This document shows positions 43,446 to 54,455 of a stretch of 64,000 bases of DNA, in pieces (position 1 is the stretch's first letter; each line of letters begins with the position of its first letter). A program made the translations under genes and the position numbers. Source of the stretch: Segatella copri (lineage in GTDB: Bacteria > Bacteroidota > Bacteroidia > Bacteroidales > Bacteroidaceae); contig NZ_CP156891.1 in the NCBI RefSeq assembly GCF_019249795.2, forward strand, positions 2,577,001 to 2,641,000. Reading direction: 5' to 3'. The notes under the pieces were generated by a model. That model had not been told where the DNA came from and did no database searches. It saw nothing but the letters and a program-made list of their open reading frames with translations.

Positions 43446-44402
43446 TTATGTATTGCTCAGATTCTTAATGATTTCCAAAGGTAGCTGGGTAGCTTTGGAA
43501 ACCTGTTCGGCAGAAAGTCCCATTGCCAGCAATCGTTGTGCTGTTTCTGTGTTGGCCTCATGCTTGCCTTCTGCTCTACCTTTCTCCATACCTTTTTCCA
43601 TACCTTCCTTCATGCCCTTTTCCCTGCCTATTTCTATACCCTCCGCAAGACCTTCTTGTTTGCCTTCACGCTTAGCAGTGTCTACGGAATTCTTGATGTC
43701 GCGATATGCCATCTTGCTGGTCTCATACTCCCTCATTTCCTGCGGAGTAAACTTGGCTATTTCGGCTTCCTCGAAGAGGCGGTCGAAGACCTTGTCGCAC
43801 AGCTCTTTAGGGCGCTGGGTAAGTTTATAGAGGTTCTTCAGTGCATAGAGCCACTTCTCGTAGAGCGTATCCAGTTGTTCCAGGGATTTGTTGAACTTGG
43901 AAATCTCTACATAGATATATTCGAGCTTGTCGTAAAATACTTTGTGGGTAGCAGTGTCGCACAACTGCACATGATGGCGGATTTTCTCCTTGTCGAATGC
44001 ATCCTCGTTCATGCTGAAGTTGAGCAGGGCAACGGTATAGATATGATTGAGCTTGAAATCCCACTCATTCCCCTTGGGTGCCTGTTCTCGGATAGGGAAG
44101 GTGGAGTAGAAGAGGGCGCGATCCTTGAAATACGTCTGGTACGCATTCTGCATTTCTACGATGAACTTCTCGCCGTTTTCGCCCTCACAATATACATCAA
44201 AGATGGCTCTGCGGTCGGTATATACATCTCCCACATGCTCCGGGTTCAGATACGATACGTCCTTTACAACCTGTCTGCCATTAAACAAGCTGTTGAGGAA
44301 GCAAATGAGCAAATCCTTGTTCATTGCTGTTCCAAAAATTCGCTTGAAACCGAAGTCGGTCAGCAAGCTGATGTATCTTTCTTCTACCTGCTTCATAATC
44401 AT
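43446..44402 (-). CDS. Rpn/PD-(D/E)XK nuclease family transposase-like protein
   Basis: A 318-residue protein from the ATG at 44402 (after the -7 box at 44424-44431; the longer frame to 44522 is rejected). The N-terminal 'YISLLTDFGFKRIFGTAMNKDLLICFLNSLF' and 'FDVYCEGENGEKFIVEMQNAYQTYFKDRALFYS' form the PD-(D/E)XK core, with Asp and the E-x-Q pair. The C-terminus (about 235-290) is low-complexity, with repeats of 'EG..KG.E.G', then 'LLAMGLSAEQVSKATQLPLE'. Rpn proteins promote recombination and spread as mobile or selfish genes. It is flanked by two copies of an 80-bp repeat, fitting a mobile history. Confidence 0.85.
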   Translation of the reverse strand: MIMKQVEERYISLLTDFGFKRIFGTAMNKDLLICFLNSLFNGRQVVKDVSYLNPEHVGDVYTDRRAIFDVYCEGENGEKFIVEMQNAYQTYFKDRALFYSTFPIREQAPKGNEWDFKLNHIYTVALLNFSMNEDAFDKEKIRHHVQLCDTATHKVFYDKLEYIYVEISKFNKSLEQLDTLYEKWLYALKNLYKLTQRPKELCDKVFDRLFEEAEIAKFTPQEMREYETSKMAYRDIKNSVDTAKREGKQEGLAEGIEIGREKGMKEGMEKGMEKGRAEGKHEANTETAQRLLAMGLSAEQVSKATQLPLEIIKNLSNT

Positions 44403-44423
44403 CTGTATTAAAAATCCATGCCG

Positions 44424-44431
44424 CAAAGTTA
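44424..44431 (-). promoter_or_regulatory. promoter -7 box of the Rpn-type gene
   Basis: TAACTTTG on the minus strand, 22 bases before the ATG at 44402. Confidence 0.55.
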
Positions 44432-44573
44432 CGGTTTTATTTTCATATCTGCAAGAGATTTCTGGGATTTTTAAAGGTAAAAAAGTAAAAAGGTAAAAAG
44501 GTAAAGATTTTGCTATCCCCAATACTATCTGATAACTTTTTCTAAAACTTTTCGACCTGTACGGTTGAAATTA

Positions 44574-44600
44574 CCCACACGCCCTTTTAGGGCGTGTGGG
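44574..44600. repeat. perfect 12-bp hairpin, possible remnant of a mobile element
   Basis: CCCACACGCCCT (44574-44585) with AGGGCGTGTGGG (44589-44600) and a TTT loop. It is GC-rich against AT-rich surroundings and belongs to no gene. It could be an end of a lost IS200/IS605-like element or a terminator. Confidence 0.45.
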
Positions 44601-44630
44601 GCTTACATGCGAAACTTCAGTAACGAATTA

Positions 44631-44709
44631 ATCTATATAATATAAATATTAAACAAATGGTATAATAAATCCCAGAATCGCTCTTCCAAGCAGTTCTGGG
44701 ATTTATTAT
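44631..44709. repeat. repeated terminator hairpin, copy 2
   Basis: The stem is at 44667-44677 and 44694-44704. The left flank matches copy 1; the right flank (TGTCTGATAGTTTG) matches copy 3 at 47115. Confidence 0.8.
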
Positions 44710-44755
44710 GTCTGATAGTTTGCCATGATGTGCTTCCGTTTGCCTACAGATATGG

Positions 44756-44843
44756 CTGCGTGGGGTTAAGAATATGACTGCATTGGGTTAAGAATATGAC
44801 TCCGTTGGGTTACGGATACGACTCCGTAGGCTAACGGAGACGT
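44756..44843. repeat. four 22-bp tandem repeats (array B1)
   Basis: Units start at 44756, 44778, 44800 and 44822. Shared core CTsCrTnGGnTTA and a tail of AGAATATGA or CGGATACGA type. No spacers, so not CRISPR. Confidence 0.75.
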
Positions 44844-44873
44844 ATCCTTCGGCTTGTCGAGATATCTGCGTCA

Positions 44874-44961
44874 GCTGATTGAGTCACTTGAGTTAGCTTA
44901 CTGAACTACTTGGGTTAGCTGATTGAACTACTTGAGTTAGCTGACTGAGCTATATCAGTAT
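44874..44961. repeat. four 22-bp tandem repeats (array B2)
   Basis: Units start at 44874, 44896, 44918 and 44940, like GCTGATTGAACTACTTGAGT. Same period as B1 but a different sequence. B1 and B2 are 30 bases apart. Confidence 0.75.
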
Positions 44962-45062
44962 CCTGTAGTATTACATGTGTATTGGTTCTTCTCAAATTTT
45001 AGTACAAAGCCCCATATTTTATATGAAGGAGCAATATTTTTGAGAAAGTTTAATATAAAAAA

Positions 45063-45136
45063 TTAGCGATTGTCTCCAAAAATATGTAAGTTTAAAGTGA
45101 TCATAAAATATGACTTACAATGGATACAATCGCTAA
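45063..45136 (+). other. nested inverted repeats around the transposase start codon
   Basis: The outer arms TTAGCGATTGT (45063-45073) and ACAATCGCTAA (45126-45136) enclose the inner arms TGTAAG and CTTACA. The ATG at 45120 lies between the inner and outer right arms. A transcript entering from outside would fold it away. Confidence 0.6.
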
Positions 45137-46823
45137 CAGATGCAAAATTATAAAAAAGATAAGAAACAACCAAATAAAATCCGATATAAATGCTTCTACG
45201 GTCGGAGAAAAACTTCTTATGGACATTTTTCCTGCCATAGATGGCTTTTTTATCGCAAGTTGTGACTTCTCTTCCACGGAACTCAAAATGGTTCTCGTGA
45301 GTACGGCTACCCATGCCTTCTGCGACCGTTGTGGCAAGAAAACCACTCATACCCGTGGCTGGCAAAAGAGAACGGTCACGATGTGTCCTTTAGGGTGTAA
45401 ACGGTTTGTTCTCACCCTTTACATGCGCCGTTTTTACTGCCAGTCTGATAAACATATATTTGTAGAGCAACAGACGAAGTGGCTAAACAAATATGCAAGA
45501 TTCAGTGTAAGATGCATAGAGTTGATGAACCTGCTTCATATACATATGTCATCTGTGTCGACCTCCAAGGTCATGAGAAAGATGGGAATCACTTGCTGTC
45601 CAAATACTTGCATAAATCATTTGAAAAAGATCCAAAGACTTCCAGACAGGACTGCCAGGAATATAGGCATAGATGACTTTGCCAAGAGAAAGAGACATAC
45701 CTATGGCAGTGTTATCGTAGACCATGACACAGGCGAGATTTTGGAACTGATAGACTCTAGAGATTCTTCGATTGTGGCAAATGTCTTGAAACAATACAAG
45801 AAAGTCAATACTATCACTCGTGATAGGGGACGATGCTTCATTAAGGCTATCAAGCAAGGAGCCCCATCAGCACATGCTATCACAGACAAATTCCATGTCA
45901 TTGAAGACTTGACGAGCGCAGTCTTTCCAAAGATTCTGCAGGAGTTTTTGCATAAGAGAATGGAGTTGCTGACTCAAGGTCTAGTTGGTCCCATTAAGCC
46001 ACAAATAAGTAGAGGTTGGCTTTATAACAGCATATATGCAGTCTTGGAATCGATGTGCAAGGATGCAAGAAGAATCAAGAAAATGACTGAATGGAACACT
46101 TTCATGGATCTTTATGCAAGGCAAGGACTGACTTTGAGTGAAATCCATGACAAAACAGGGTTTGATGGATTTAAGATGGGAAAGCTAAGGAACACCAAAT
46201 ATGAGGACTTGCTCAACCCAACGCAACTAAGGGCTTACAAAGCCATAGAATCTATTACAAACAGGATTCTCTGTAAAAAGTCATTGGATTACTCTGTGGT
46301 TACCAAGGGGTTACATTCTACAGAGAAGAAAGAAATACTGAAAAGACTTCTTTTTCTACTGAGAGAAAAATGGAAGGAAGACTGGAAGGCATACGATGAT
46401 GCCTACAAGGCATTTCTTGCAAAGGTAACTATCAGGAACGAAGAGTATGACCTTTGGAATTCAATAGTTCACTTCAACTGGAAAACCAAGACGGAGACTG
46501 TCAGATTGTTTCTGCAGGACTTGCATGTTACCGATTTAGCCTATTATATAACAACATTTCAAGGCATTTTGAGCGGAGAGGTCAAAATGAACTTGTACAA
46601 ATGGATTAACATGGTCATAGGATGTGGTAATGAGAAAATGGAAAAGTTTGCCAAAGGACTGATTAAGGACTATTCCGCCATCAATAATTCTATTGCTAGC
46701 AAATTGAACAATGGAATCCTTGAAGGTTCGGTCAACAAGATAAAGACCGCAAAGCGAATTATGGGTGGAAGAGCATCGATTTCTCTTTTACAGATAAAGG
46801 TCTCCTCAAACTTAGATACATAA
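45120..46823 (+). CDS. ISL3 family transposase
   Basis: A 567-residue transposase. The N-terminal zinc-finger region is at about 65-110 ('CDRCGKKTTH' and further Cys/His). A DDE-type catalytic core begins at 'IGIDDFAKRKRHTYGSVIVDHDTGEILELIDSRD' (first Asp pair). 'TITRDRGRCFIKAIKQGAPSAHAITDKFHVI' is its second Asp region, and the C-terminal 'LNNGILEGSVNKIKTAKRIMGGRA' holds the catalytic Glu. All parts are intact, and the stop is inside the element just before the right repeat. The start codon is covered by a hairpin that may limit translation of read-through transcripts. Confidence 0.95.
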   Translation: MDTIANRCKIIKKIRNNQIKSDINASTVGEKLLMDIFPAIDGFFIASCDFSSTELKMVLVSTATHAFCDRCGKKTTHTRGWQKRTVTMCPLGCKRFVLTLYMRRFYCQSDKHIFVEQQTKWLNKYARFSVRCIELMNLLHIHMSSVSTSKVMRKMGITCCPNTCINHLKKIQRLPDRTARNIGIDDFAKRKRHTYGSVIVDHDTGEILELIDSRDSSIVANVLKQYKKVNTITRDRGRCFIKAIKQGAPSAHAITDKFHVIEDLTSAVFPKILQEFLHKRMELLTQGLVGPIKPQISRGWLYNSIYAVLESMCKDARRIKKMTEWNTFMDLYARQGLTLSEIHDKTGFDGFKMGKLRNTKYEDLLNPTQLRAYKAIESITNRILCKKSLDYSVVTKGLHSTEKKEILKRLLFLLREKWKEDWKAYDDAYKAFLAKVTIRNEEYDLWNSIVHFNWKTKTETVRLFLQDLHVTDLAYYITTFQGILSGEVKMNLYKWINMVIGCGNEKMEKFAKGLIKDYSAINNSIASKLNNGILEGSVNKIKTAKRIMGGRASISLLQIKVSSNLDT

Positions 46824-46921
46824 ATGTACCAAAATTTGAGAAGAACCTGTGTATTTTTTTCTAATTTAATGCCACATTTGCCACACTTATACTTAACTCT
46901 TTGATTATTAGAGGATAACGT

Positions 46922-46961
46922 GTGGCAATAAGGGGTGTTTTTATTGTCACCTTATTGCCAC
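46922..46961. repeat. 12-bp inverted repeat in the gap after the IS
   Basis: GTGGCAATAAGG (46922-46933) and CCTTATTGCCAC (46950-46961). With array C and the copy 3 hairpin it fills the 348-base gap 46824-47171, which has no gene. Confidence 0.6.
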
Positions 46962-47015
46962 CTATTACCACTTTTGGCATAAAATCTGCAAAATAACGGT
47001 GTTTTTGAGGGATTT

Positions 47016-47081
47016 GCTACGTCCCGATGCAGCAAAAGTTACGTCCGGACGTAGTAAAAGATACGTCGTGACGTAATTTCT
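47016..47081. repeat. three 22-bp tandem palindromic repeats (array C)
   Basis: Units start at 47016, 47038 and 47060, like GTTACGTCCGGACGTAGTAA. The middle one holds the palindrome TACGTCCGGACGTA. Same period as B1/B2 but another sequence. Confidence 0.75.
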
Positions 47082-47114
47082 GTGCGGGAATTCAATGGTA
47101 AGAAGTATATAAAT

Positions 47115-47152
47115 AAATCCCAGAATCGCTCTTCCAAGCAGTTCTGGGATTT
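47115..47152. terminator. repeated terminator hairpin, copy 3
   Basis: The stem 47115-47125 pairs with 47142-47152. It lies 20 bases after the stop of the esterase gene (minus strand) and is very similar to copies 1 and 2. Confidence 0.8.
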
Positions 47153-47171
47153 ATTGTGTCTGATAGTTTGT

Positions 47172-49085
<1,914 letters not shown>

Positions 49086-49134
49086 TTATATTTAATTAAA
49101 TTATTAGATTGATTTTCATTTTCTGTTCTGTTTG

Positions 49135-49187
49135 CAAAGTTATGAAAAGATTTCCATACGTGCTTTGTCTCATATATCAATAACTTT
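49135..49187 (-). promoter_or_regulatory. xylan-locus operator and promoter of the esterase gene
   Basis: Read on the minus strand: box 1 AAAGTTATTGATAT begins at 49187, box 2 AAAGCA at 49166, -7 TAACTTTG ends at 49135. Span is 53 bp. It lies back to back with the site at 49278 in the 355-base gap 49083-49437. Confidence 0.6.
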
Positions 49188-49277
49188 TCCCTTTGTTATA
49201 TAATAAGGTGATTCTTTTTTCTCAGGTCTCAGAATATGTTTCATTTTGTCTCTTTTTGGGTAGATGTTATGTTTGAT

Positions 49278-49330
49278 AAAGTATTTGTTACTTGAGATAA
49301 AATGCGTTTTAATGTTTTTATCTATTTTTG
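49278..49330 (+). promoter_or_regulatory. xylan-locus operator and promoter of the third susC operon
   Basis: Box 1 AAAGTATTTGTTAC at 49278, weaker box 2 AAAATG at 49299, -7 TATTTTTG at 49323-49330, span 53 bp. The leader is about 100 bases long. Confidence 0.65.
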
Positions 49331-49437
49331 CGACGTGTTTCAGCATCCTTAATGATTTTTTTGAGAATTTAGGATGTAGAATATAATAATGTAATATTTA
49401 GCAACTGACAAGTAAGTATAACTATTAATCTATTTTT

Positions 49438-52400
49438 ATGATGGTGAATTTTAAAATGATTGAAAAGCCGTTTGTATTGCTATTCCTGCTCTGTTTGCTT
49501 CCTTTGGGAGTTTCGGCTCAGAGCATAGTAAAAGGTATAGTGACTGATCCAAGTGGAGAACCTGTGATTGGTGCTACTGTTAAAGTAGATGGTAGCAAGC
49601 TGGGTGTTGTTACCGACTTGGATGGTAAGTTTAGCATTGATGCTGCACCTGATGCAACATTGACAATTACCTATGTGGGTATGGAGCCTAAGACCGTGAA
49701 AGCTGAGGCTGGTAAAACCCTTTCCATTACCTTGAAGGATGATTCAAAAGTTCTGAATGATGTCGTTGTCATCGGTTATGGCGTTCAGAAGAAGAGCGAC
49801 TTGACAGGTGCAGTTGCATCTATCAAGAGCGATGACATCAAGGGTTTGTCAGCTACCGATGCCGGTGCTGCCCTCCAGGGTAAGGCTGCCGGTGTGCAGA
49901 TTATCAACTCGGGTGGTCCGGGTGAGGCTGCCGATATCCGTATCCGTGGTTATTCTTCCAATAGTGGTAATATCGGTCCGTTGCTCATCGTCGATGGTCT
50001 GAAGGTGGATAACATCCAGTACCTGGATCCATCTATGATTGAGAGCATGGAGGTATTGAAGGATGCCGCTTCTGCTGCCATCTATGGTGCGCAGGCTGGT
50101 AATGGTGTCGTTATCATTACTACCAAGACGGGTGCTGCCAATGGCGGTAAGGCTCAGATTTCTTACAGCAGCAAGTTCACTATCCAGTCGTTGGGAAAGA
50201 AGGCTGATATCTTTGATGCTCCTGAGTATATCGAGTATCACAAGTATTTGGGCGACTTGAACGATGATCTTCTGAAGAAGAACAACTATAATGGTCAGAA
50301 CACCAACTGGTATGACGAGGTATTTGAGAACAGTCTGGCTCACCAGCATAGTCTCACCTTGCAGGCAAGTAACGGTAAGGGACGTTTCCTCGCCAGCTTG
50401 AATATCCTGAACAATGATGGTATCGTTAAAGGTAGCAAGGATACTTATAAGCGTTTCACTGGTCAGATCAATGCCGACTATGATATCTATAAGTGGTTGA
50501 ACGTGACTACTAATACATCTTTTGAAAAGTACAAGACCAAAGGTGTAACTAGAGGTTATGGTTCATTGCTGAACTCTGTGGTTTCTATCGATCCTTTGAC
50601 TCCAGCTTATATCAGTAATGTGGAGGATTTGGCTCCTGGCATGAAGGCCCAGGTAGAAGCCGGTGGCCCAGTTCCAAGAGATCCAAGCCATAACAATGAC
50701 TACTATGGTACTTCTAAATATGTAGATGATGCTACTGGTAACCCTCTCTATCAGCGCGATCGTCATGACACATGGACTTCTGGTATCAATGTACGTGGTA
50801 CCGTTGCTGCCAATATCAAGCCATTCAAGGGCTTTACATTTACTTCTCGCTTAGGTTATCGTATCACTCAGAGTAACTATCATAACTACGAGACTCCATA
50901 TTGGTTATCATCTATGGCACATAGTGAAAACTATACCATTGAAGCGAAAACCAATAATGGTTTGTACTATCAGTGGGAGAACTTTGCCAACTATTTGACA
51001 ACAATCGGCAAGCACACTATTGGTGCCATGGCAGGTATGTCGTTTACCAAGAATCATTGGGATAATAGTTCCATCAGTTCTACAGGAGGTAACATACTCA
51101 CATCTTATGAGCCAAACTTCCATTACATCGACTACTTGTTGGCTAATGCAACCAAGAATGTAGGTAACGCTCCTTCAGATGCTACAGAGTTATCTTACTT
51201 TGGTCGTGTATCTTACAGCTATGACAACCGTTACTTCATGCAGGTTAACTTCCGTCGTGATGCTTTCGATACATCAAAACTTTCAAAGAAGGCACGTTGG
51301 GGTAACTTCCCATCAGTTTCAGCAGGATGGGCTATCAGCAATGAGAAGTTCTTCAAGGACAATATAAGTCGTGATGCCATTTCTTTCTTGAAACTTCGTG
51401 GTTCTTGGGGTCAGAATGGTAACGTCAATATCTTGAACAATTATCGTTATGCTTCTACCTTAGCTCTTAATCAGAGTTTCTATCAGTATAATCCTTCTAT
51501 TGGAGATGGTAAGCTGACTTTTGGTTCTAAGCCTTCTGGACTTGCTAACCCAGACTTGAAGTGGGAAACTTCAGAGCAGATTGACCTTGGACTTGATGCT
51601 CGTTTCCTTAACGACCGTCTTACCTTGGGTGTTGACTGGTATCGCAAGACTACCAAAGACCTCTTGATTGAGATTACTCCTCTTCCTGAGATTGGTGTAA
51701 ACAAGAGTGTTGTTAATACAGGTAAGGTACTTAACTCTGGTCTTGATTTCGAGTTGGGTTGGAGAGACAACATCAAGGACTTCAAGTATAGTGTGACCGT
51801 AAATGGTTCAACTCTGAAGAATGAGGTGAAGGAGGTTTCTAACCTTATAAGCCGTTTGACCGAAATAGGTATTGATGGATTCAATAACCAGCTTAAGCCT
51901 ACATTCGAGGCTGGCCATCAGGTATGGTATTTCCGTGGTTACAAGTATGCAGGTGTAGCCGAAGATGGTAGTGCTCTCTATTATAATAAGAATGGCGAAA
52001 CAACTTCAGCTCCAACCGATGAAGATAAGCAGGATTTGGGCTCAGCTATTCCTAAGTTTACTTATGGTATTACTCTTAATGCAGAATATAAGGGCTTTGA
52101 CCTCACCGTATTTGGAACAGGCGCTGCTGGCAACAAGATTTACAACTTGATGGTTTCTGCAGACCGTCCGTTGATCAATGGAATTGATACCTACTGGAAG
52201 GATTCTTGGAGAGCAGACCGCACCAATGCTAAATATCCTGATATGAAAAAGGTTGCTACAGACTGGAAGTTCTTCAGTTCTGATGCAGCTGTGTTCAGTG
52301 GCTCATATTTCAAGATCAAGCAGATTCAGTTGGGCTATACATTGCCAAAGGCTATCTCTAGCGTGGCAGGTATCAGCAATCTTCGTGTATATTGCTCACT

Positions 52401-52542
52401 GGATGATTTCTTCACCATCACCAAGTATCCTGGTGCTGATCCGGAGACCGCTTCTATGAATAGTGGCGCATCTCGTGGTTTTGATAATGGTACTTATCCA
52501 ACTTCCAAGAAGGTGGTATTTGGTATCAATGTAACATTCTAA
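49438..52542 (+). CDS. third SusC-like TonB-dependent transporter
   Basis: A 1034-residue outer-membrane protein. The signal peptide ends near 'GVSAQ'. A carboxypeptidase-like beta-sandwich ('TDPSGEPVIGATVKVDGSKLGVVTDLDGKFSI'), TonB-box region 'VVVIGYGVQKKSDLTGAV', plug ('GPLLIVDGLKV', 'VLKDAASAAIYGAQAGNGVVIITTK') and barrel to 'VVFGINVTF' follow. It is paired with the SusD gene 19 bases downstream. It would import xylan fragments of another size or decoration than XusA-E. Several Met codons (49438, 49441, 49456) could be the start. Confidence 0.92.
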   Translation: MMVNFKMIEKPFVLLFLLCLLPLGVSAQSIVKGIVTDPSGEPVIGATVKVDGSKLGVVTDLDGKFSIDAAPDATLTITYVGMEPKTVKAEAGKTLSITLKDDSKVLNDVVVIGYGVQKKSDLTGAVASIKSDDIKGLSATDAGAALQGKAAGVQIINSGGPGEAADIRIRGYSSNSGNIGPLLIVDGLKVDNIQYLDPSMIESMEVLKDAASAAIYGAQAGNGVVIITTKTGAANGGKAQISYSSKFTIQSLGKKADIFDAPEYIEYHKYLGDLNDDLLKKNNYNGQNTNWYDEVFENSLAHQHSLTLQASNGKGRFLASLNILNNDGIVKGSKDTYKRFTGQINADYDIYKWLNVTTNTSFEKYKTKGVTRGYGSLLNSVVSIDPLTPAYISNVEDLAPGMKAQVEAGGPVPRDPSHNNDYYGTSKYVDDATGNPLYQRDRHDTWTSGINVRGTVAANIKPFKGFTFTSRLGYRITQSNYHNYETPYWLSSMAHSENYTIEAKTNNGLYYQWENFANYLTTIGKHTIGAMAGMSFTKNHWDNSSISSTGGNILTSYEPNFHYIDYLLANATKNVGNAPSDATELSYFGRVSYSYDNRYFMQVNFRRDAFDTSKLSKKARWGNFPSVSAGWAISNEKFFKDNISRDAISFLKLRGSWGQNGNVNILNNYRYASTLALNQSFYQYNPSIGDGKLTFGSKPSGLANPDLKWETSEQIDLGLDARFLNDRLTLGVDWYRKTTKDLLIEITPLPEIGVNKSVVNTGKVLNSGLDFELGWRDNIKDFKYSVTVNGSTLKNEVKEVSNLISRLTEIGIDGFNNQLKPTFEAGHQVWYFRGYKYAGVAEDGSALYYNKNGETTSAPTDEDKQDLGSAIPKFTYGITLNAEYKGFDLTVFGTGAAGNKIYNLMVSADRPLINGIDTYWKDSWRADRTNAKYPDMKKVATDWKFFSSDAAVFSGSYFKIKQIQLGYTLPKAISSVAGISNLRVYCSLDDFFTITKYPGADPETASMNSGASRGFDNGTYPTSKKVVFGINVTF

Positions 52543-52561
52543 CCTTTAATATTCAAAAACA

Positions 52562-54355
52562 ATGAAGAAAATATTATTTTCAACAATATTGGCTCTTGCT
52601 GCCACAGGAACAATGACGCTCACTACGTCTTGTGAGGATCAGCTAGACATTGAGCAGAAGGGTGTAATACCTACCGAGAACTTCTATAAGACCGATGCTG
52701 ATGCAGAGGCAGCCCTCGTTGCTGCATACGAAGGCTTTATGTGTAATGTGATGGGACGTAACCACGATGGTGGTGGCCCAGGTATTTATACTCCATTGAA
52801 ACTGATAGTCAATGAGTGTGGAGACGATGTGTTGGCAGCAGGTGCCAACTCTGGTGATAATACGTTTGGTATCATGCTCAATCAGTTCTATTATGATGCT
52901 GAGGCTGAGGTGCCAAAGTTTATGTACACAGGTCTCTATCTCTCTGTATATACCTGTAACCTTGTACTCGATCACTTTGCCGATGCTACTACCGCTGTGC
53001 AGAAACGTTGCGCTGCAGAGGCTCGTGTGCTTCGTGCTTATGATTATTTCCTGTTAGCTAATCTTTGGGGTACTCCACCATTGGTAACTCATGTTCTGGA
53101 TGCTTCTGCGCAGCCTTTTAATTGTGATAAGGATCCTGAGCATCCTATGAATCACCAACAGTTGATAGAGTGGATTGCGCAGGAATGTGAGAATGCTGCC
53201 AACGATTTGGATGAGCGTAAAAGTAAGGATGACAAGGATGGAGCTGTGAAGGTAACCAAGGGCTTTGCATATGCTCTTGCCGGAAAGGCTTATTTGTTTG
53301 CCGGTCAGTATGATAAGGCTAAAATTGCCCTTAAAAAGGTTATAGACTCGGGCAAGTATGACCTTGTTCCTGGTGAGAAATATGCTGACAACTTCCATAT
53401 CGAGGGTGATGCCAACGAGGAGAAGGTATTTGAAGTCAACTTCGAGTATAATGCAGGTAAGACCGATTGGGGTGGTATGATTCAGCGTTCTAGCTGGATG
53501 GAAACCAACTATTGGGATTGGCGTGCTGATCACTTTGTGGTTTCTCCTAACAAGGTTTATTGTGGCGGCGTTGATGGCTGGGGTGGCCTTGGCGTGCCTC
53601 AGTGGTTTGGTGACGAGTTCTATAAAAATGATGGTGACTCTTATCGCTTGAAGGCTACTTTAAAGCATATTGATGATGCGGTTTATCATATGTCTTACGG
53701 CAAGGATGAAATCGATAATATGACTGACGAGCAGAAGAAAACCAGTAACAAGATTGGCATCAATGACCCTGTTCAGGGACTCTACGGCAACTCTACCTGG
53801 TTGGCGTTCAAGCAAATAATGAGAGCTTCTGATACTGAAGGCAAGAAATATGGTGATAACATTCGCTTGAATAATTATCTTGTCATGCGTTACGCTGAGG
53901 TTTTGCTCAATTATGCAGAGGCTTGTCTTCAGACAGGCGATCAGGCTGAAGCTAAGAAATATATCAACATGATTCAGAAACGTGCTGGTTCCAAGACAAT
54001 CAGTGAAACTGTTGATATGGATGTGTTGAAGAAAGAAAAGTCATATGAACTTTGGCTTGAAGGCTGTCGTTGGTTCGATATCATGCGATGGAATGATACA
54101 AAGGCCATTGAGCGTTTGACTAAGGCTGGTACAGTCGTGCCACATTTGTTTGATAAGGTTTTCAGAACTCCAAAGGCAGACGACCAGAATGTAACTTGGG
54201 AGCATGGATCAGAAGCAAACAGCCGTTTCTATACGACCAACACTCCTGAGACTAATTTCAAGGTAGGTTTCAAGGAGGGCAAGCATGAGTTCTTCCCTTA
54301 TCCACAGACCGTGTTGGATAAGAATCCTAACCTAAAGCAGAATCCTGGTTGGTAA
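52562..54355 (+). CDS. third SusD-like surface lipoprotein
   Basis: A 597-residue RagB/SusD lipoprotein (lipobox 'LTTSC', Cys about residue 24). Typical features are 'EARVLRAYDYFLLANLWGTPPLVTHVLD', 'VMRYAEVLLNYAEACLQTGDQAEAKKYINMIQKRAG', 'EKSYELWLEGCRWFDIMRW' and the closing 'YPQTVLDKNPNLKQNPGW'. It caps the preceding SusC barrel. A strong terminator hairpin follows 64 bases after its stop. Confidence 0.93.
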   Translation: MKKILFSTILALAATGTMTLTTSCEDQLDIEQKGVIPTENFYKTDADAEAALVAAYEGFMCNVMGRNHDGGGPGIYTPLKLIVNECGDDVLAAGANSGDNTFGIMLNQFYYDAEAEVPKFMYTGLYLSVYTCNLVLDHFADATTAVQKRCAAEARVLRAYDYFLLANLWGTPPLVTHVLDASAQPFNCDKDPEHPMNHQQLIEWIAQECENAANDLDERKSKDDKDGAVKVTKGFAYALAGKAYLFAGQYDKAKIALKKVIDSGKYDLVPGEKYADNFHIEGDANEEKVFEVNFEYNAGKTDWGGMIQRSSWMETNYWDWRADHFVVSPNKVYCGGVDGWGGLGVPQWFGDEFYKNDGDSYRLKATLKHIDDAVYHMSYGKDEIDNMTDEQKKTSNKIGINDPVQGLYGNSTWLAFKQIMRASDTEGKKYGDNIRLNNYLVMRYAEVLLNYAEACLQTGDQAEAKKYINMIQKRAGSKTISETVDMDVLKKEKSYELWLEGCRWFDIMRWNDTKAIERLTKAGTVVPHLFDKVFRTPKADDQNVTWEHGSEANSRFYTTNTPETNFKVGFKEGKHEFFPYPQTVLDKNPNLKQNPGW

Positions 54356-54418
54356 TCATGAAGTTGTTTTGTTAATATAGTGTTTTTAGTTTAAAGAACT
54401 ATAGATTGTTTGACAATT

Positions 54419-54455
54419 AGGGGGTGTTTTGAAAAAAAGCACTCCCTTTTTTCTT
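54419..54455 (+). terminator. intra-operon terminator between susD and the enzyme genes
   Basis: A 12-bp stem (54419-54430 with about 54436-54447, two G-U pairs) and a 5-base loop, then TTTTTT. No -7 box is visible between it and the next gene at 54474. Confidence 0.7.

Larger units (their letters stand above)
44984..46847 (+). mobile_element. complete ISL3-family insertion sequence
   Basis: A 1864-bp element with 22-bp terminal inverted repeats (44984-45005 and 46826-46847, one mismatch; ends GGTTCTTCTCAAATTTT). It is flanked by an 8-bp target duplication TGTGTATT (44976-44983 and 46848-46855), the size made by ISL3 elements. It carries one intact transposase gene and so may still be active. 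It lies between the xus half and the esterase/third-susC half of the xylan locus. Confidence 0.93.

Noticed and set aside
44756..44961. CRISPR array
   Set aside because: The 22-bp units are directly adjacent without unique spacers, and no cas gene is near.
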